Below, piece after piece: positions 44,512 through 53,207 of a DNA stretch of 57,893 bases; position 1 is the first letter of the stretch; each line of letters begins with the position of its first letter. Under the pieces are notes generated by a model, which was not told the origin of the DNA, searched no databases, and was given only the letters and a program-made list of their open reading frames with translations. The stretch is from CAZMBI01 sp964564675. Lineage in GTDB: Bacteria > Pseudomonadota > Alphaproteobacteria > Rickettsiales > UBA3002. The stretch is from NCBI GenBank assembly GCA_964564675.1, contig CAZMBI010000014.1, forward strand, positions 1-57,893, read 5' to 3'. Both the position numbers and the translations under genes were made by a program.

Positions 44512-45504
44512 ATGATGGCTTTCCGGCACGGCATCATTCACCGTTTGCGACTGCTGAGCGCGACGCGGCCTGCTGTTCCTGCGCCTGCACGCCTGCGCGG
44601 GGCGCTCGTGCGTGTGCGTGACCGGTGGGCGCTGCTCAGGCCCGACATTCCCTTCAGCCGCGAGGATGCCAACCAGTATCTGCCCTGGGTGGTGGGGCTG
44701 ATGGTCTGCCTGTCGGGCCTGTTTCTGGCCGCCGCGTTGAGTATCCATCATTCCTCGGCCACCAGCGGGCGGCTCAATGTTAATCATTTCCAGATTTATA
44801 TTCCGCACGCGCACACCAGCGAAGTGCTAAGCGAGCAGGTCAAGCAGGTGCTGCTTTCTTATCCCGAGGTCAGCGATATCAACCCGTTGCAGGCCGATGA
44901 TCTGGCCGAGATCATCGCGCCGTGGACCGGGCAGCCCCTCGAACTGGAGGTGCTGCCGCTGCCGGCGGTTCTGGAAGTGACGATTGAAGACACCGACGAG
45001 CGGGTGGCGCTGGTTGAACGCATGCGCGGCGAGTTGCAGGCGATAAACCCGGCGATTGAAGTGGAGAGTTATCAGCAATGGGTGGATCAGCTGGTGCAGT
45101 TTACCACCATGTTGCGGGTGCTGGCTTTTGTGCTGGCCTGCCTGATTCTGCTGGGGCTGACCGCGATGATCGTGGTTGCCGCGCGTACCAGCCTCAAGCT
45201 GCATTTCCGCACCGTCCAGCTGCTGCACCATATCGGCGCCAGCGATGAATATATCTCGCGCCAGTTTGTAATGAACGGGCTGGCCATGATGCTGCGCGGG
45301 GCGATTCCGGGCGCGGCGGCGGCGGCGTTATTGTTTATCGCGGTGGCCTTTGCCAGCGCCGGTTCATCTTCGCCCCTGCTGCCGCAGATCGAGCTGACCG
45401 TATGGCATGTTCTGCTGTTTCTGGCCTTGCCGCTGTTTGCGGCGGCGGCTGCCTATGCCGCCGTGCGCATATCCGTGCATCACATGCTGGAAATCATGAA
45501 CTGA
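44512..45504 (+). CDS. ftsX: Cell division protein FtsX
   Basis: 330 residues with FtsX layout: basic cytoplasmic N-terminus, helix near 65-85, an extracytoplasmic domain (about 90-200), then three C-terminal helices. FtsEX is an ABC-type complex that switches on peptidoglycan hydrolases at division. Its partner ftsE is not adjacent but 2 kb downstream on the other strand, which is unusual. The TGA overlaps the gmhB ATG by one base. Confidence 0.9.
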   Translation: MMAFRHGIIHRLRLLSATRPAVPAPARLRGALVRVRDRWALLRPDIPFSREDANQYLPWVVGLMVCLSGLFLAAALSIHHSSATSGRLNVNHFQIYIPHAHTSEVLSEQVKQVLLSYPEVSDINPLQADDLAEIIAPWTGQPLELEVLPLPAVLEVTIEDTDERVALVERMRGELQAINPAIEVESYQQWVDQLVQFTTMLRVLAFVLACLILLGLTAMIVVAARTSLKLHFRTVQLLHHIGASDEYISRQFVMNGLAMMLRGAIPGAAAAALLFIAVAFASAGSSSPLLPQIELTVWHVLLFLALPLFAAAAAYAAVRISVHHMLEIMN

Positions 45505-46037
45505 TGCTCGCCCTGCTCGACCGCGATGGCGTGATCAACGTCGACCGGCCGGACAGTGTCAAAATTCCGGATGAGCTGATATTACTGCCCGGCGCGGCGG
45601 ACGCCGTCGCGCGGCTGAATGCGGCGGGCTGGCAGGTGGCGGTGATCACCAATCAATCCGTCGTCGGCCGCGGCATTATCAGCGAGGCGGCGCTGGCGGC
45701 CATCCATACCCGTCTGCGCACGCTACTGGCCGCCGAAGGCGCGCGGCTCGATGCCATCTATTATTGCCCCGATCATCCCGATGCGCCCACGCCGCGCCGC
45801 AAGCCGGGTGCCGCCATGCTGTACGAAGCGCTGGCTTATTTTGGCGCGACGGCGTCGCATACGCCGATGATCGGCGACGCCCTGCGCGATATGCAGGCAG
45901 CGGCTGAGGCCGGCTGTCCGCGCTATCTGGTGCGCACCGGCAAAGGTGCGGCGACGCTGGCCGCGGGTATTCCCGAGCATCTGCAACCGGTGTCGGTGTG
46001 CGATGATCTGGCTGCGGCGGTGGCGCATATCGTGTGA
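45504..46037 (+). CDS. gmhB: HAD phosphatase GmhB-like
   Basis: 177 residues from the ATG overlapping the ftsX stop. HAD motifs: DRDGVIN (motif 1), ITNQSVVGRGI (motif 2), RRKPGAAML (motif 3) and MIGDALRDMQAA (motif 4). GmhB removes the C7 phosphate from heptose-1,7-bisphosphate. The zinc loop is odd: it starts CPDHPDAP but then reads PTPRRKPG where most GmhB proteins have a C-x-C pair, so zinc may be lost. gmhA is at 31332-31901. Confidence 0.87.
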   Translation: MLALLDRDGVINVDRPDSVKIPDELILLPGAADAVARLNAAGWQVAVITNQSVVGRGIISEAALAAIHTRLRTLLAAEGARLDAIYYCPDHPDAPTPRRKPGAAMLYEALAYFGATASHTPMIGDALRDMQAAAEAGCPRYLVRTGKGAATLAAGIPEHLQPVSVCDDLAAAVAHIV

Positions 46038-46145
46038 CGGGCGGCAGACACGACATGGGGTCGTGATAAGGCCCTCACCCGTAACAGGCTGGCTGCGGCG
46101 TAAAAGCATTTGCCTAAGGTATGTGAGCCTATTACTACGTTTTGT

Positions 46146-46733
46146 ATGCGTATGGTCGTTTGGATCGTCGCGATGCTTGCCGTGTTCTGGCTGGCGGCAT
46201 TCGCGCATTTTCTTCAGCAGATGCCCAGCGCGCGGCAGGGCGATTCGGTGAGCACCAATGCTATTGTCGTGCTCACCGGTGGCCAGCTGCGCATTGCCTA
46301 CGGGTTTGAGCTGCTGGAAAAAGGTAAGGCGCAGCAGCTGTTCATCACGGGTGTCGGCGATAATCTCGGCCTTAATCAACTGCTGGCCTCTCATGGCGCC
46401 ACCGATGATCTGCGGGCGCTGGCCAATGACGGCACGGTGCGCATCGCGCTGGATTACAGCGCTGACAGCACGCACGGCAATGCCGAGCAAACCGCCAAAT
46501 GGGCGAAAGCCCACAGTATCCGTAGCCTGCGCATGGTCACCGCTAATTACCATATTCCGCGCAGTCTGATCGAGTTCCGCCGCGCCATGCCGGAGCTGGA
46601 GATCATCCCCGACCCCGTTTTTCCCGAACCGTTTGACCGTCCTGGCTGGTGGCGTCATCCCGCCGGGCTACGGCTGGTATTGTCGGAATTTCACAAATAT
46701 CTGGTTGCCTGGCTGTATGGTCAGGTGGTGTAG
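46146..46733 (+). CDS. YdcF/DUF218-family protein
   Basis: 195 residues from the ATG at 46146. One N-terminal helix (VVWIVAMLAVFWLAAFAHF), then the DUF218 fold: AIVVLTGGQLRIAYGFELL, LFITGVG, a THGNAEQTAKWAKAH segment and MVTANYHIPRSLIEFRRAM. Relatives include SanA and ElyC, linked to envelope integrity; enzymatic role unknown. In many alphaproteobacteria it lies in the ftsEX-plsC cluster, as here. Confidence 0.88.
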   Translation: MRMVVWIVAMLAVFWLAAFAHFLQQMPSARQGDSVSTNAIVVLTGGQLRIAYGFELLEKGKAQQLFITGVGDNLGLNQLLASHGATDDLRALANDGTVRIALDYSADSTHGNAEQTAKWAKAHSIRSLRMVTANYHIPRSLIEFRRAMPELEIIPDPVFPEPFDRPGWWRHPAGLRLVLSEFHKYLVAWLYGQVV

Positions 46734-46754
46734 CCCCGAACCGCGTCATCTATC

Positions 46755-47462
46755 ATGCTGATCCACCTGCGCTCACTGCTGTTTTACCTTGCTTTTTACG
46801 GCTGGACCCTGCTGCTGGGCGTGCTGGCCCTGCCGGCATTGCTGTATGGCCCGCTGGCGCAGCGCGTGCCGGGGCTGTGGGTGGCGGTGAGTCTGTGGCT
46901 ACTGCGGGTGATCTGCGGCCTTACGGTCGAATTGCGCGGACTGGAGGCCGTACCGCCGGGCCCCGCGATTTATGCCGCCAAGCACCAGTCGGCGCTGGAT
47001 ACGCTCGTGCTGTGGCAGGCGCTGGGCTGTCCGGTGTTTATTCTGAAACGGGAATTGCTGCGTATCCCGGTGTTTGGCTGGTATTTATGGCGCACCGGGC
47101 CGATCGCCATCGATCGCAGCGCGCGTGCACAGGCGCTCAAAGCCATCGCCGAGCAGGGGCGGGTATGTGAGGCGCAGGGCCGGCCGATCATTATTTTCCC
47201 CGAAGGCACGCGCACCCGGCCGGGTGAACAAAAACCGTATAAAATCGGCGGGATTTCCACCTTATACGAACAGCTCGACCTGCCGGTGGTGCCGGTGGCG
47301 CTGAATACCGGTCTGTTTTGGGGCCGCAACGCCCTGTGCAAATATCCGGGCACGGCTGTTATCGAGTATTTGCCGCTGATTGCGCCCGGCCTGCCGGCGG
47401 CGGCAATGCTGACCGTCCTGCGTGAGCGGGTGGAGGCTGCATCCGCCCGTTTACTGCTGTAA
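46755..47462 (+). CDS. plsC: 1-acylglycerol-3-phosphate acyltransferase
   Basis: 235 residues with an N-terminal membrane stretch and acyltransferase motifs: KHQSALDTLVL (H-x4-D), LLRIPVFGWYLW, FPEGTRTRPGE and VPVALNTGLFWGR. Makes phosphatidic acid in phospholipid synthesis at the inner membrane. Last gene of the ftsX-gmhB-ydcF-plsC unit; it converges on ftsE. Confidence 0.94.
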   Translation: MLIHLRSLLFYLAFYGWTLLLGVLALPALLYGPLAQRVPGLWVAVSLWLLRVICGLTVELRGLEAVPPGPAIYAAKHQSALDTLVLWQALGCPVFILKRELLRIPVFGWYLWRTGPIAIDRSARAQALKAIAEQGRVCEAQGRPIIIFPEGTRTRPGEQKPYKIGGISTLYEQLDLPVVPVALNTGLFWGRNALCKYPGTAVIEYLPLIAPGLPAAAMLTVLRERVEAASARLLL

Positions 47463-47508
47463 ATCGTGAGACTGACGGCGCGCTAACGGTATGGTATGCC
47501 CGTGCTTA

Positions 47509-48177
47509 TCAGCTAGGCCGCCGCTGGCGGGAAATCTGTCCGTCTTTGAGGTATAATACGGGGTAATTGAAGTGGGAGACGAGGTATTCGTCATGAGTGG
47601 CGAATAAAACGGTGGTGCCGATTTTATTCAGCGAGGTGAATAAATGCATCAGCCGCATGCTCAACACCGGGTCGAGATTGCCGGTGGGCTCATCGGCCAG
47701 AATCAGTGACGGGTTGTTGATGACGGCGCGGGCGATGGCCACACGCTGCTTCTGCCCGCCGGACAGATGCGGCGGCCGGGCATCGCGAAACCCCTGCAGG
47801 CCGATCCATTCGAGCAGTTCATCCACCTTGGCGTCGATATCGGCCTTCGGCTCGCCGCGGACCTTCAGCGGCAGCGCTACATTGTCAGCCACGCTTAAAT
47901 GGGCGAGCAACTGATAATCCTGAAACACCGTGCCGATACGATGGCGCAGGCTCGGCAGTTGCTGGTGATGCAAACGGGTCACATCATGGCCCAATAAAAA
48001 AAGGCTGCCCTGGGTCGGTTTTAATTCGAGGGAAAGTAACGACAGCAGGGTGGATTTTCCGGCGCCGCTGGCGCCCACCAGAAATGTGAACGAGCCGGGC
48101 TCCAGGTGCAGGGACAAACGGTCAATCACCGGCTTGCCGTCGACATATTCCTTAGAAAGGTTAGTGCACCGAATCAT
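47509..48177 (-). CDS. ftsE: Cell division ATP-binding protein FtsE
   Basis: 222-residue ABC ATPase: Walker A GASGAGKST, Q-loop VFQDYQLL, signature LSGGQKQRVAIARA, Walker B LILADEPTGNLD and switch His in ATHD. The order of FtsE-specific residues (DYQLL, GNLDP) supports FtsE over LolD. It faces plsC and is divergent from the zinc-ribbon gene, which is the usual neighbour of ftsE, while ftsX has moved to the other strand. Confidence 0.93.
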   Translation of the reverse strand: MIRCTNLSKEYVDGKPVIDRLSLHLEPGSFTFLVGASGAGKSTLLSLLSLELKPTQGSLFLLGHDVTRLHHQQLPSLRHRIGTVFQDYQLLAHLSVADNVALPLKVRGEPKADIDAKVDELLEWIGLQGFRDARPPHLSGGQKQRVAIARAVINNPSLILADEPTGNLDPVLSMRLMHLFTSLNKIGTTVLFATHDEYLVSHFNYPVLYLKDGQISRQRRPS

Positions 48178-48252
48178 CTGGTTGAGCCTAGGGCTACTTG
48201 GTGTTTAATTCAATGTTTTGTTACCGGCCAGAGGCGCCGGCTGAAATGGTGA

Positions 48253-48281
48253 TTGGACCTGTTCGTTTTTTTGGTTATAAA
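48253..48281 (+). promoter_or_regulatory. Promoter of the zinc-ribbon gene
   Basis: TTGGAC (48253-48258), 17-bp spacer, TATAAA (48276-48281), 26 bp before the ATG with AAGGGAG between. A clear housekeeping promoter. Confidence 0.7.
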
Positions 48282-48307
48282 TAAGGTGTCGAAGGGAGAA
48301 AAGCACC

Positions 48308-49072
48308 ATGATTCTGCAATGCCCGGCGTGTGAGACTCGCTTTCTGGTCGATGCGTCACTGATTCCGGCGGATGGGCGTAAGGTGAAATGCTCCCGTTGC
48401 CAGCATGTCTGGCATGTCAACCCGCAGGACGATGCCGCATCAGCCGCCGCGCAATCGCCGCAAGCCGAGGAACAGGTGTCGCAAGCGCCCACGGTGACGG
48501 ATGCCGAAGCGGAGCTGGTGGAGCCCGTCATCCACTTCGGCAAGGGTGGCGAGGAAAGCGCTGACATAGCAGACGAATATGATATTCCTCTGTCACCGCA
48601 TACCACAGCCGTCGCCGGACCGGGCGACGCGTCGGTGATGCCGCTTGCTGCGCTTGCTGCGGTGCTGCTGATCGCCTGTGCCGGCGTGGCGTTGTTCGCT
48701 TTCCGCGATGCGCTGCAACCCACTCTCGGCCCGGTCTACAGCCTGATGGGCGTGCCGCGCACCGACGGGCTGGCGCTGGCCGAAGTCACGTTCCGCGAGC
48801 GGCCCGCGCGTGACAAGGCGCGCTTCATCGTCGAAGGCCATATCGTCAATGAATCCGCCGAGCCCCGGCAGGTGCCGCTCCTGCGCGTGGCGATTGTCGA
48901 TGCACAGGGTGAGTGGATTACGGCGCGCGAATATGAGGCCGATGATGTTACCCTGCAGCCCGGTGAGTCCTATCCCTTCAAGGCGACGCGGCTTGGTACC
49001 AGCTTTGTCGACCGGGTGGATCATCTGGTGGTCGATATTGGCAGCGGTGCCGAGCTGACGTTGCGTCACTAA
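48308..49072 (+). CDS. MJ0042 zinc-ribbon / DUF3426 membrane protein
   Basis: 254 residues. Residues 1-38 form an MJ0042 zinc ribbon (CPAC...CSRC). An acidic linker follows, one membrane helix lies near 112-135, and a C-terminal extracytoplasmic DUF3426 domain of beta strands begins around 150 (LALAEVTFRERP). Single-pass protein of unknown role, conserved next to ftsE in alphaproteobacteria. Confidence 0.9.
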   Translation: MILQCPACETRFLVDASLIPADGRKVKCSRCQHVWHVNPQDDAASAAAQSPQAEEQVSQAPTVTDAEAELVEPVIHFGKGGEESADIADEYDIPLSPHTTAVAGPGDASVMPLAALAAVLLIACAGVALFAFRDALQPTLGPVYSLMGVPRTDGLALAEVTFRERPARDKARFIVEGHIVNESAEPRQVPLLRVAIVDAQGEWITAREYEADDVTLQPGESYPFKATRLGTSFVDRVDHLVVDIGSGAELTLRH

Positions 49073-49126
49073 ACGGACCGGGGCATTGCCACCGTGCACC
49101 CCGGCATCAATCGATAGGAGCCTGAT

Positions 49127-49657
49127 TTGAACGCCCCACGCATCCCGGTGCTGTATTCCGAAGAGGAAATACAGGACCGTATTGAACAGCTTGCCGAAGA
49201 AATCGCCGCGCGCCTGCCCGGCGAGTTAATGATCGTCTCCCTGCTGCGCGGCAGCTTCATGTTTACCGCCGATTTAGTGCGCGCGATGTATCATATCGGC
49301 GTGCAGCCGCAGATCGACTTTATGACGCTGACCAGCTATCAGGGCACGCAAAGCACCGGCGAAGTCGCCATCAACCGCGACATTGCCGACGATGTCAAAG
49401 ACAAGACCGTGCTCGTGGTCGATGATATTTTAGAAACCGGCCGCACGCTGGATTATGCCGCCAGGGTGCTGCGCGAGCGCGGCGCGAAAGATCTGAAAAT
49501 CGCCGTGTTGCTGGAAAAGCCCGGCAAGCTCGATTTGCCGCTCACAGCCGATTTTGTCGGCTTTAAGATCCCCGATAAATTCGTCGTCGGTTACGGGCTG
49601 GATTACGACAATCATTACCGTGAGCTGCCCTATATCGGCTATCTGGAGATTCATTAG
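49127..49657 (+). CDS. hpt: Hypoxanthine phosphoribosyltransferase
   Basis: 176 residues from a TTG at 49127, supported by TAGGAG 8 nt upstream. Salvages hypoxanthine/guanine with PRPP. Motifs: LYSEEEIQDRI, VSLLRGSFMFTADLVRA, LTSYQGTQSTGEV, the PRPP loop VVDDILETGRTL, and FVGFKIPDKFVVGYGLDYD. Follows the zinc-ribbon gene by 54 nt. Confidence 0.95.
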   Translation: MNAPRIPVLYSEEEIQDRIEQLAEEIAARLPGELMIVSLLRGSFMFTADLVRAMYHIGVQPQIDFMTLTSYQGTQSTGEVAINRDIADDVKDKTVLVVDDILETGRTLDYAARVLRERGAKDLKIAVLLEKPGKLDLPLTADFVGFKIPDKFVVGYGLDYDNHYRELPYIGYLEIH

Positions 49658-49662
49658 GCCGG

Positions 49663-50928
49663 CTAAAGCCACTCCGGCACGGCATCCATTCCCAGAAGCG
49701 CGTCATAGCTCCCACGGGCGCGCACAACAGCGTAATCCCCGCCTTTGACCAGCACTTCCGGGCTCAGCAACCGGGAATTATAACTATTGCTCATTACTGC
49801 GCCATAGGCGCCGGCTGTACGAAAGGCGATCAGATCGCCGGCTGCCAGTGGCGGCAGCAGGCGGCCTTCGGCGAAGGTGTCGCCGGTTTCGCATACCGGG
49901 CCGACAATATCGGCCAGTTCGGCCTCGGCGTCGGGGGCGGCGGTGCGCACCGGCACGATCTCGTGATACGCGCCATACAGGCTCGGGCGCAGCAGATCAT
50001 TCATCGCTGCATCGAGAATGACAAAGCGGCGGCTGCCGGCCTGTTTGATGTAGATCACACGCGCGACCAGAATCCCCGCATTGCCGACGATCAGCCGCCC
50101 CGGTTCAAACAACAGGCGACAGCCCAGATCACCAAGCACCTCGCGCACCATCGTGCCATAATCATGGGGCAGGGGCGGGGCGCTTTCCTCCGGCGCGTAA
50201 GGCACGCCCAGCCCGCCGCCGACATCGAGCACCGATATCGGGTGCGCTTCGCCCCGCAAATGCTCGACGAACGAACGGGCGCGGGTATAAGCGGCGCGGA
50301 AGGGCTCCAGTGTGGTCAGCTGTGAGCCGATATGCATCGATACGCCCTGCACGCGCAGGCCCGGTAGGTCGGCGGCCTGTTGATACAGCGCCGGGGCGTG
50401 TTCAATCGCCACGCCGAATTTGTTTTCCTTGCGACCGGTGGAAATCTTGGCATGGGTGCCGGCATCGACATCGGGATTAATGCGAATGGCCACCGGCGCC
50501 TGCACATGGCGGCTGTGCGCCACCTCGTTTAGGGCGAGCAGTTCGTACTCGGATTCGACATTGAACTGAAAGATGCCCTGTTCCAGGGCAAAGGCCATTT
50601 CCTCACGGGTTTTGCCGACCCCGGAAAACACGATATGTTCGGGGGCGATGCCAGCGGCGAGCGCGCGGCGGATTTCACCTTCGGAGACGACATCGGCGCC
50701 GGCGCCGGCCTGTTTGAGCACTCTGAGCACAGCCAGATTGGCGTTGGCCTTCACGGCGTAGCACACCGTGGCATCCAGACCCTTAAGACTTTCTGAAAAC
50801 ACCGCGAAATGCCGCTGCAAGGTGGCGCTGCTATAGCAATAAAACGGCGTACCAACCGCCTCGGCAATCGTGGGAAGCGGCACCGATTCGGCATGGAGAA
50901 TGCCCTCATGATAATGGAAATGGTCCAT
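49663..50928 (-). CDS. lysA: Diaminopimelate decarboxylase
   Basis: 421 residues, the last step of lysine synthesis. PLP lysine in CYAVKANAN near residue 59, GVGKTREEMAFAL, HIGSQLTTLEPF, DVGGGLGVPY, EPGRLIVGNAG, CETGDTFAEGR and AGAYGAVMSNSYNSR are all present. Last of the argH-lptM-lysA unit on the minus strand. Confidence 0.97.
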   Translation of the reverse strand: MDHFHYHEGILHAESVPLPTIAEAVGTPFYCYSSATLQRHFAVFSESLKGLDATVCYAVKANANLAVLRVLKQAGAGADVVSEGEIRRALAAGIAPEHIVFSGVGKTREEMAFALEQGIFQFNVESEYELLALNEVAHSRHVQAPVAIRINPDVDAGTHAKISTGRKENKFGVAIEHAPALYQQAADLPGLRVQGVSMHIGSQLTTLEPFRAAYTRARSFVEHLRGEAHPISVLDVGGGLGVPYAPEESAPPLPHDYGTMVREVLGDLGCRLLFEPGRLIVGNAGILVARVIYIKQAGSRRFVILDAAMNDLLRPSLYGAYHEIVPVRTAAPDAEAELADIVGPVCETGDTFAEGRLLPPLAAGDLIAFRTAGAYGAVMSNSYNSRLLSPEVLVKGGDYAVVRARGSYDALLGMDAVPEWL

Positions 50929-50945
50929 GGGTTGCCCGGTGCCTT

Positions 50946-51218
50946 CTACCCCGCACGCCCGCCGAGAGCGGCAGAACGCGATGCGTTCGCGTCACGCGGT
51001 GAGGGGGAATGGTTGGTGGTTTCCTGCTTATCTTTTTGCTCAATATCCGACGGGCGTGTCAGGTTTCCTTTGATACCGCAGGCGGATAAAACCGTCATGC
51101 CTGCGCAGGCGGCAATCCAGAGTAATCGAAGCCGGGCGCGTGCTTTGGTGCGCGGCGGCGTGCTCGGTGCGTGGCGTAAGACGGGTTGCGCCTGCCGGTG
51201 GCAAAGTAATCGTGTCAT
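50946..51218 (-). CDS. lptM: LptM-like small lipoprotein
   Basis: 90 residues from the ATG at 51218, preceded by AAAGGAG at 8 nt and overlapping the argH stop (ATGA). The lipobox LSAC and the family hallmark CGIKGNLTRPSD (CG-x-KG-x-L-x-x-P) begin near residue 44; LptM assists LptD assembly in the outer membrane and sits by lysA in many genomes. Odd: the region before the lipobox is long and Arg-rich, and the hydrophobic part WIAACAGMTVLSAC is coded by a dispersed-type repeat at about 51094-51175. Confidence 0.8.
   Translation of the reverse strand: MTRLLCHRQAQPVLRHAPSTPPRTKARARLRLLWIAACAGMTVLSACGIKGNLTRPSDIEQKDKQETTNHSPSPRDANASRSAALGGRAG
51094..51175. repeat. Dispersed-type repeat inside lptM
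   Basis: Plus-strand GTCATGCCTGCGCAGGCGGC followed by AATCCAGAG is the form of the widespread short repeat that reads PAQAGIQ in one frame and LDCRLRGNDG in another; here the readings are PAQAAIQ and LDCRLRRHDG. It contains the palindrome GCCTGCGCAGGC (51099-51110). It lies fully inside the lptM coding region. Confidence 0.65.
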
Positions 51219-52621
51219 AAATATCGCTCCTTTGCCGACTGTGCGGCCGCTGTGACATTCTCCGGCGCGGTGCCACCAAACGCGGTGCGGCTGTTCACCG
51301 ACGCCTCCACGCTCAATACGGAAAACACATCCTGGCTGATGCGCGGCTCAATGGCCTGCATGGCATCAAGCGGCAGATCGGCCAGCCGGCAGCGGCGCGC
51401 TTCTGCTTCCTTGACAATCCGTCCGGTAATGTGGTGCGCCTCGCGGAAAGCCAGACCAAGCGTGCGCACCAGCCAGTCGGCCAGATCGGTGGCGGTGGCA
51501 AAGCCGCTGTCGGCCGCCTGCCGCATCCGCTTCGGATCGGCCTGCATGCCCTCGACCATGCCGGTCATGGCCAGCAGGCATAAGCGCAGCTGATCATCGC
51601 TTTCGAAAAACGGTTCCTTGTCTTCCTGGCTGTCTTTGTTATAGGCCAGCGGCAGGGCTTTCATCGTCATCAGCAGCGACTGAAACTGGGTGGCGATGCG
51701 CCCGGTTTTGCCGCGAATCAGTTCGGCGGCGTCGGGGTTGCGTTTTTGCGGCATGATCGACGAGCCGCTGGTGAAATCCTCCGGCAGCGTGATAAAACCG
51801 ATCAAAGGCGACGTCCACAATACTAGTTCTTCGGCCAGACGCGATAGGTGCATGGCGCACAGCGCCATGTCGGCCAGCGCTTCCAGCACGAAATCGCGGT
51901 CGGAAACGGCGTCAAGTGAATTGGCCATCGGCCGGGCAAAGCCCAGCGCCTTGGCAGTCTGTTCGCGGTCAATCGGAAACGAGGTGCCGGCCAGCGCCGC
52001 TGCGCCGAGCGGGCATTCATTGAGGCGTATCGCGGCATCGTGCAGGCGGTTGCGGTCTCGGCCGAACATCTCGACATAAGCCAGCAAATGATGCCCGAGC
52101 GTGACCGGTTGCGCCGGTTGCAGATGGGTGAAACCGGGCATCACGGTGGCGGCATGGGTTTGCGCCTGCGCGATCAGCGCCGCCTGCAACCCTTGCAGCA
52201 GGCGGTCAAGCTCGGCCAGCGCATCGCGTACATAAAGCCGCATATCGGTTGCCACCTGGTCGTTGCGCGAGCGGGCGGTATGCAGCCGCCCGGCGGCCTC
52301 GCCGATGCGCGCCGTCAATGCCGCTTCAATATTCATATGAATATCCTCAAGCGCCTCGTCGAAGGCGAATTCGCCGGCCTCGATCTCGGCTTTAATGGCC
52401 TGTAGCCCCTCCTGGATCGCGGCGCTGTCCTCAGCCGACAGGATGCCTTGTTCGGCGAGCATCTGACAGTGCGCCATGGATCCAACGATATCTTGTAAAT
52501 ACAGGCGCTTATCAAAGCCTATCGACGGGTTGATACGGGCAAACGCCGCCGCCGGTCCCAGCGTATAATGCCCGCCCCATATGGGGTTACTGCCCGCTTG
52601 TTTTGCATCTGATTTTACCAT
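51215..52621 (-). CDS. argH: Argininosuccinate lyase
   Basis: 468 residues, last step of arginine synthesis. Seen: IWGGHYTLGPAAAFARINPS, HTARSRNDQVATDMRL, TVMPGFTHLQPAQPVTLGHH and the fumarase/lyase signature GSSIMPQKRNPDAAEL. Normal length. Followed by lptM and lysA; divergent from tlpA with only 12 nt between the starts. Confidence 0.97.
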   Translation of the reverse strand: MVKSDAKQAGSNPIWGGHYTLGPAAAFARINPSIGFDKRLYLQDIVGSMAHCQMLAEQGILSAEDSAAIQEGLQAIKAEIEAGEFAFDEALEDIHMNIEAALTARIGEAAGRLHTARSRNDQVATDMRLYVRDALAELDRLLQGLQAALIAQAQTHAATVMPGFTHLQPAQPVTLGHHLLAYVEMFGRDRNRLHDAAIRLNECPLGAAALAGTSFPIDREQTAKALGFARPMANSLDAVSDRDFVLEALADMALCAMHLSRLAEELVLWTSPLIGFITLPEDFTSGSSIMPQKRNPDAAELIRGKTGRIATQFQSLLMTMKALPLAYNKDSQEDKEPFFESDDQLRLCLLAMTGMVEGMQADPKRMRQAADSGFATATDLADWLVRTLGLAFREAHHITGRIVKEAEARRCRLADLPLDAMQAIEPRISQDVFSVLSVEASVNSRTAFGGTAPENVTAAAQSAKERYL

Positions 52622-52633
52622 AACATATCTCTT

Positions 52634-53164
52634 ATGAATCGGTTACTGCTTAGCCTAATTGGGGTCATGCTGGCAATGATAACTATGCCGGCAATGGCGG
52701 AAGACACGCTGGAATCGCGGCCCTTTGAAGTGTTCAAGGCGCGCCCGGCGCCCGATTTAACCATTGAAAATCCCGAGGGTGAAGCGGTGCCGGTGGGCGG
52801 TTTCACGGGCGAGGTTGTCATCATGAATGTCTGGGCGACCTGGTGCCCGCCCTGCGTGCGCGAATTGCCGGCATTGCAGCAGTTGCAGCGCGAGTTTCAG
52901 CATAAGGGCCTGAAAGTGATTACCGTCTCCGCCGATGCCGACGGGTTTGCAGCGGCGCTGCCGTTTCTCGAGGAAATGCGTATTACGCTGCCGGCTTATA
53001 TCGATCGGGACGGCGCGTTGTATCGCGCGCTTGAAATACGCGGCCTGCCCACCACCTTTATCCTCAACCGCCAAGGCGAGTTCATCGCCCGCATCGAGGG
53101 CGATCTCAACTGGCTGAGCGGTGACACGCTGACCTATATCAACGCCCTGCTGGGCGGGCATTAA
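52634..53164 (+). CDS. tlpA: TlpA-like thioredoxin
   Basis: 176 residues: signal peptide ending AMAED, then a TlpA-type domain with the active site WATWCPPCVRELPALQ near residue 72 and cis-proline in GLPTTFILN. Exported disulfide reductase, often for cytochrome oxidase copper-site maturation. tlpA divergent from argH is conserved in many alphaproteobacteria. Confidence 0.92.
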   Translation: MNRLLLSLIGVMLAMITMPAMAEDTLESRPFEVFKARPAPDLTIENPEGEAVPVGGFTGEVVIMNVWATWCPPCVRELPALQQLQREFQHKGLKVITVSADADGFAAALPFLEEMRITLPAYIDRDGALYRALEIRGLPTTFILNRQGEFIARIEGDLNWLSGDTLTYINALLGGH

Positions 53165-53207
53165 TCGCCTTGATGAGGGTGGAAAACTACTTCTGATAAG
53201 GTAGAGC

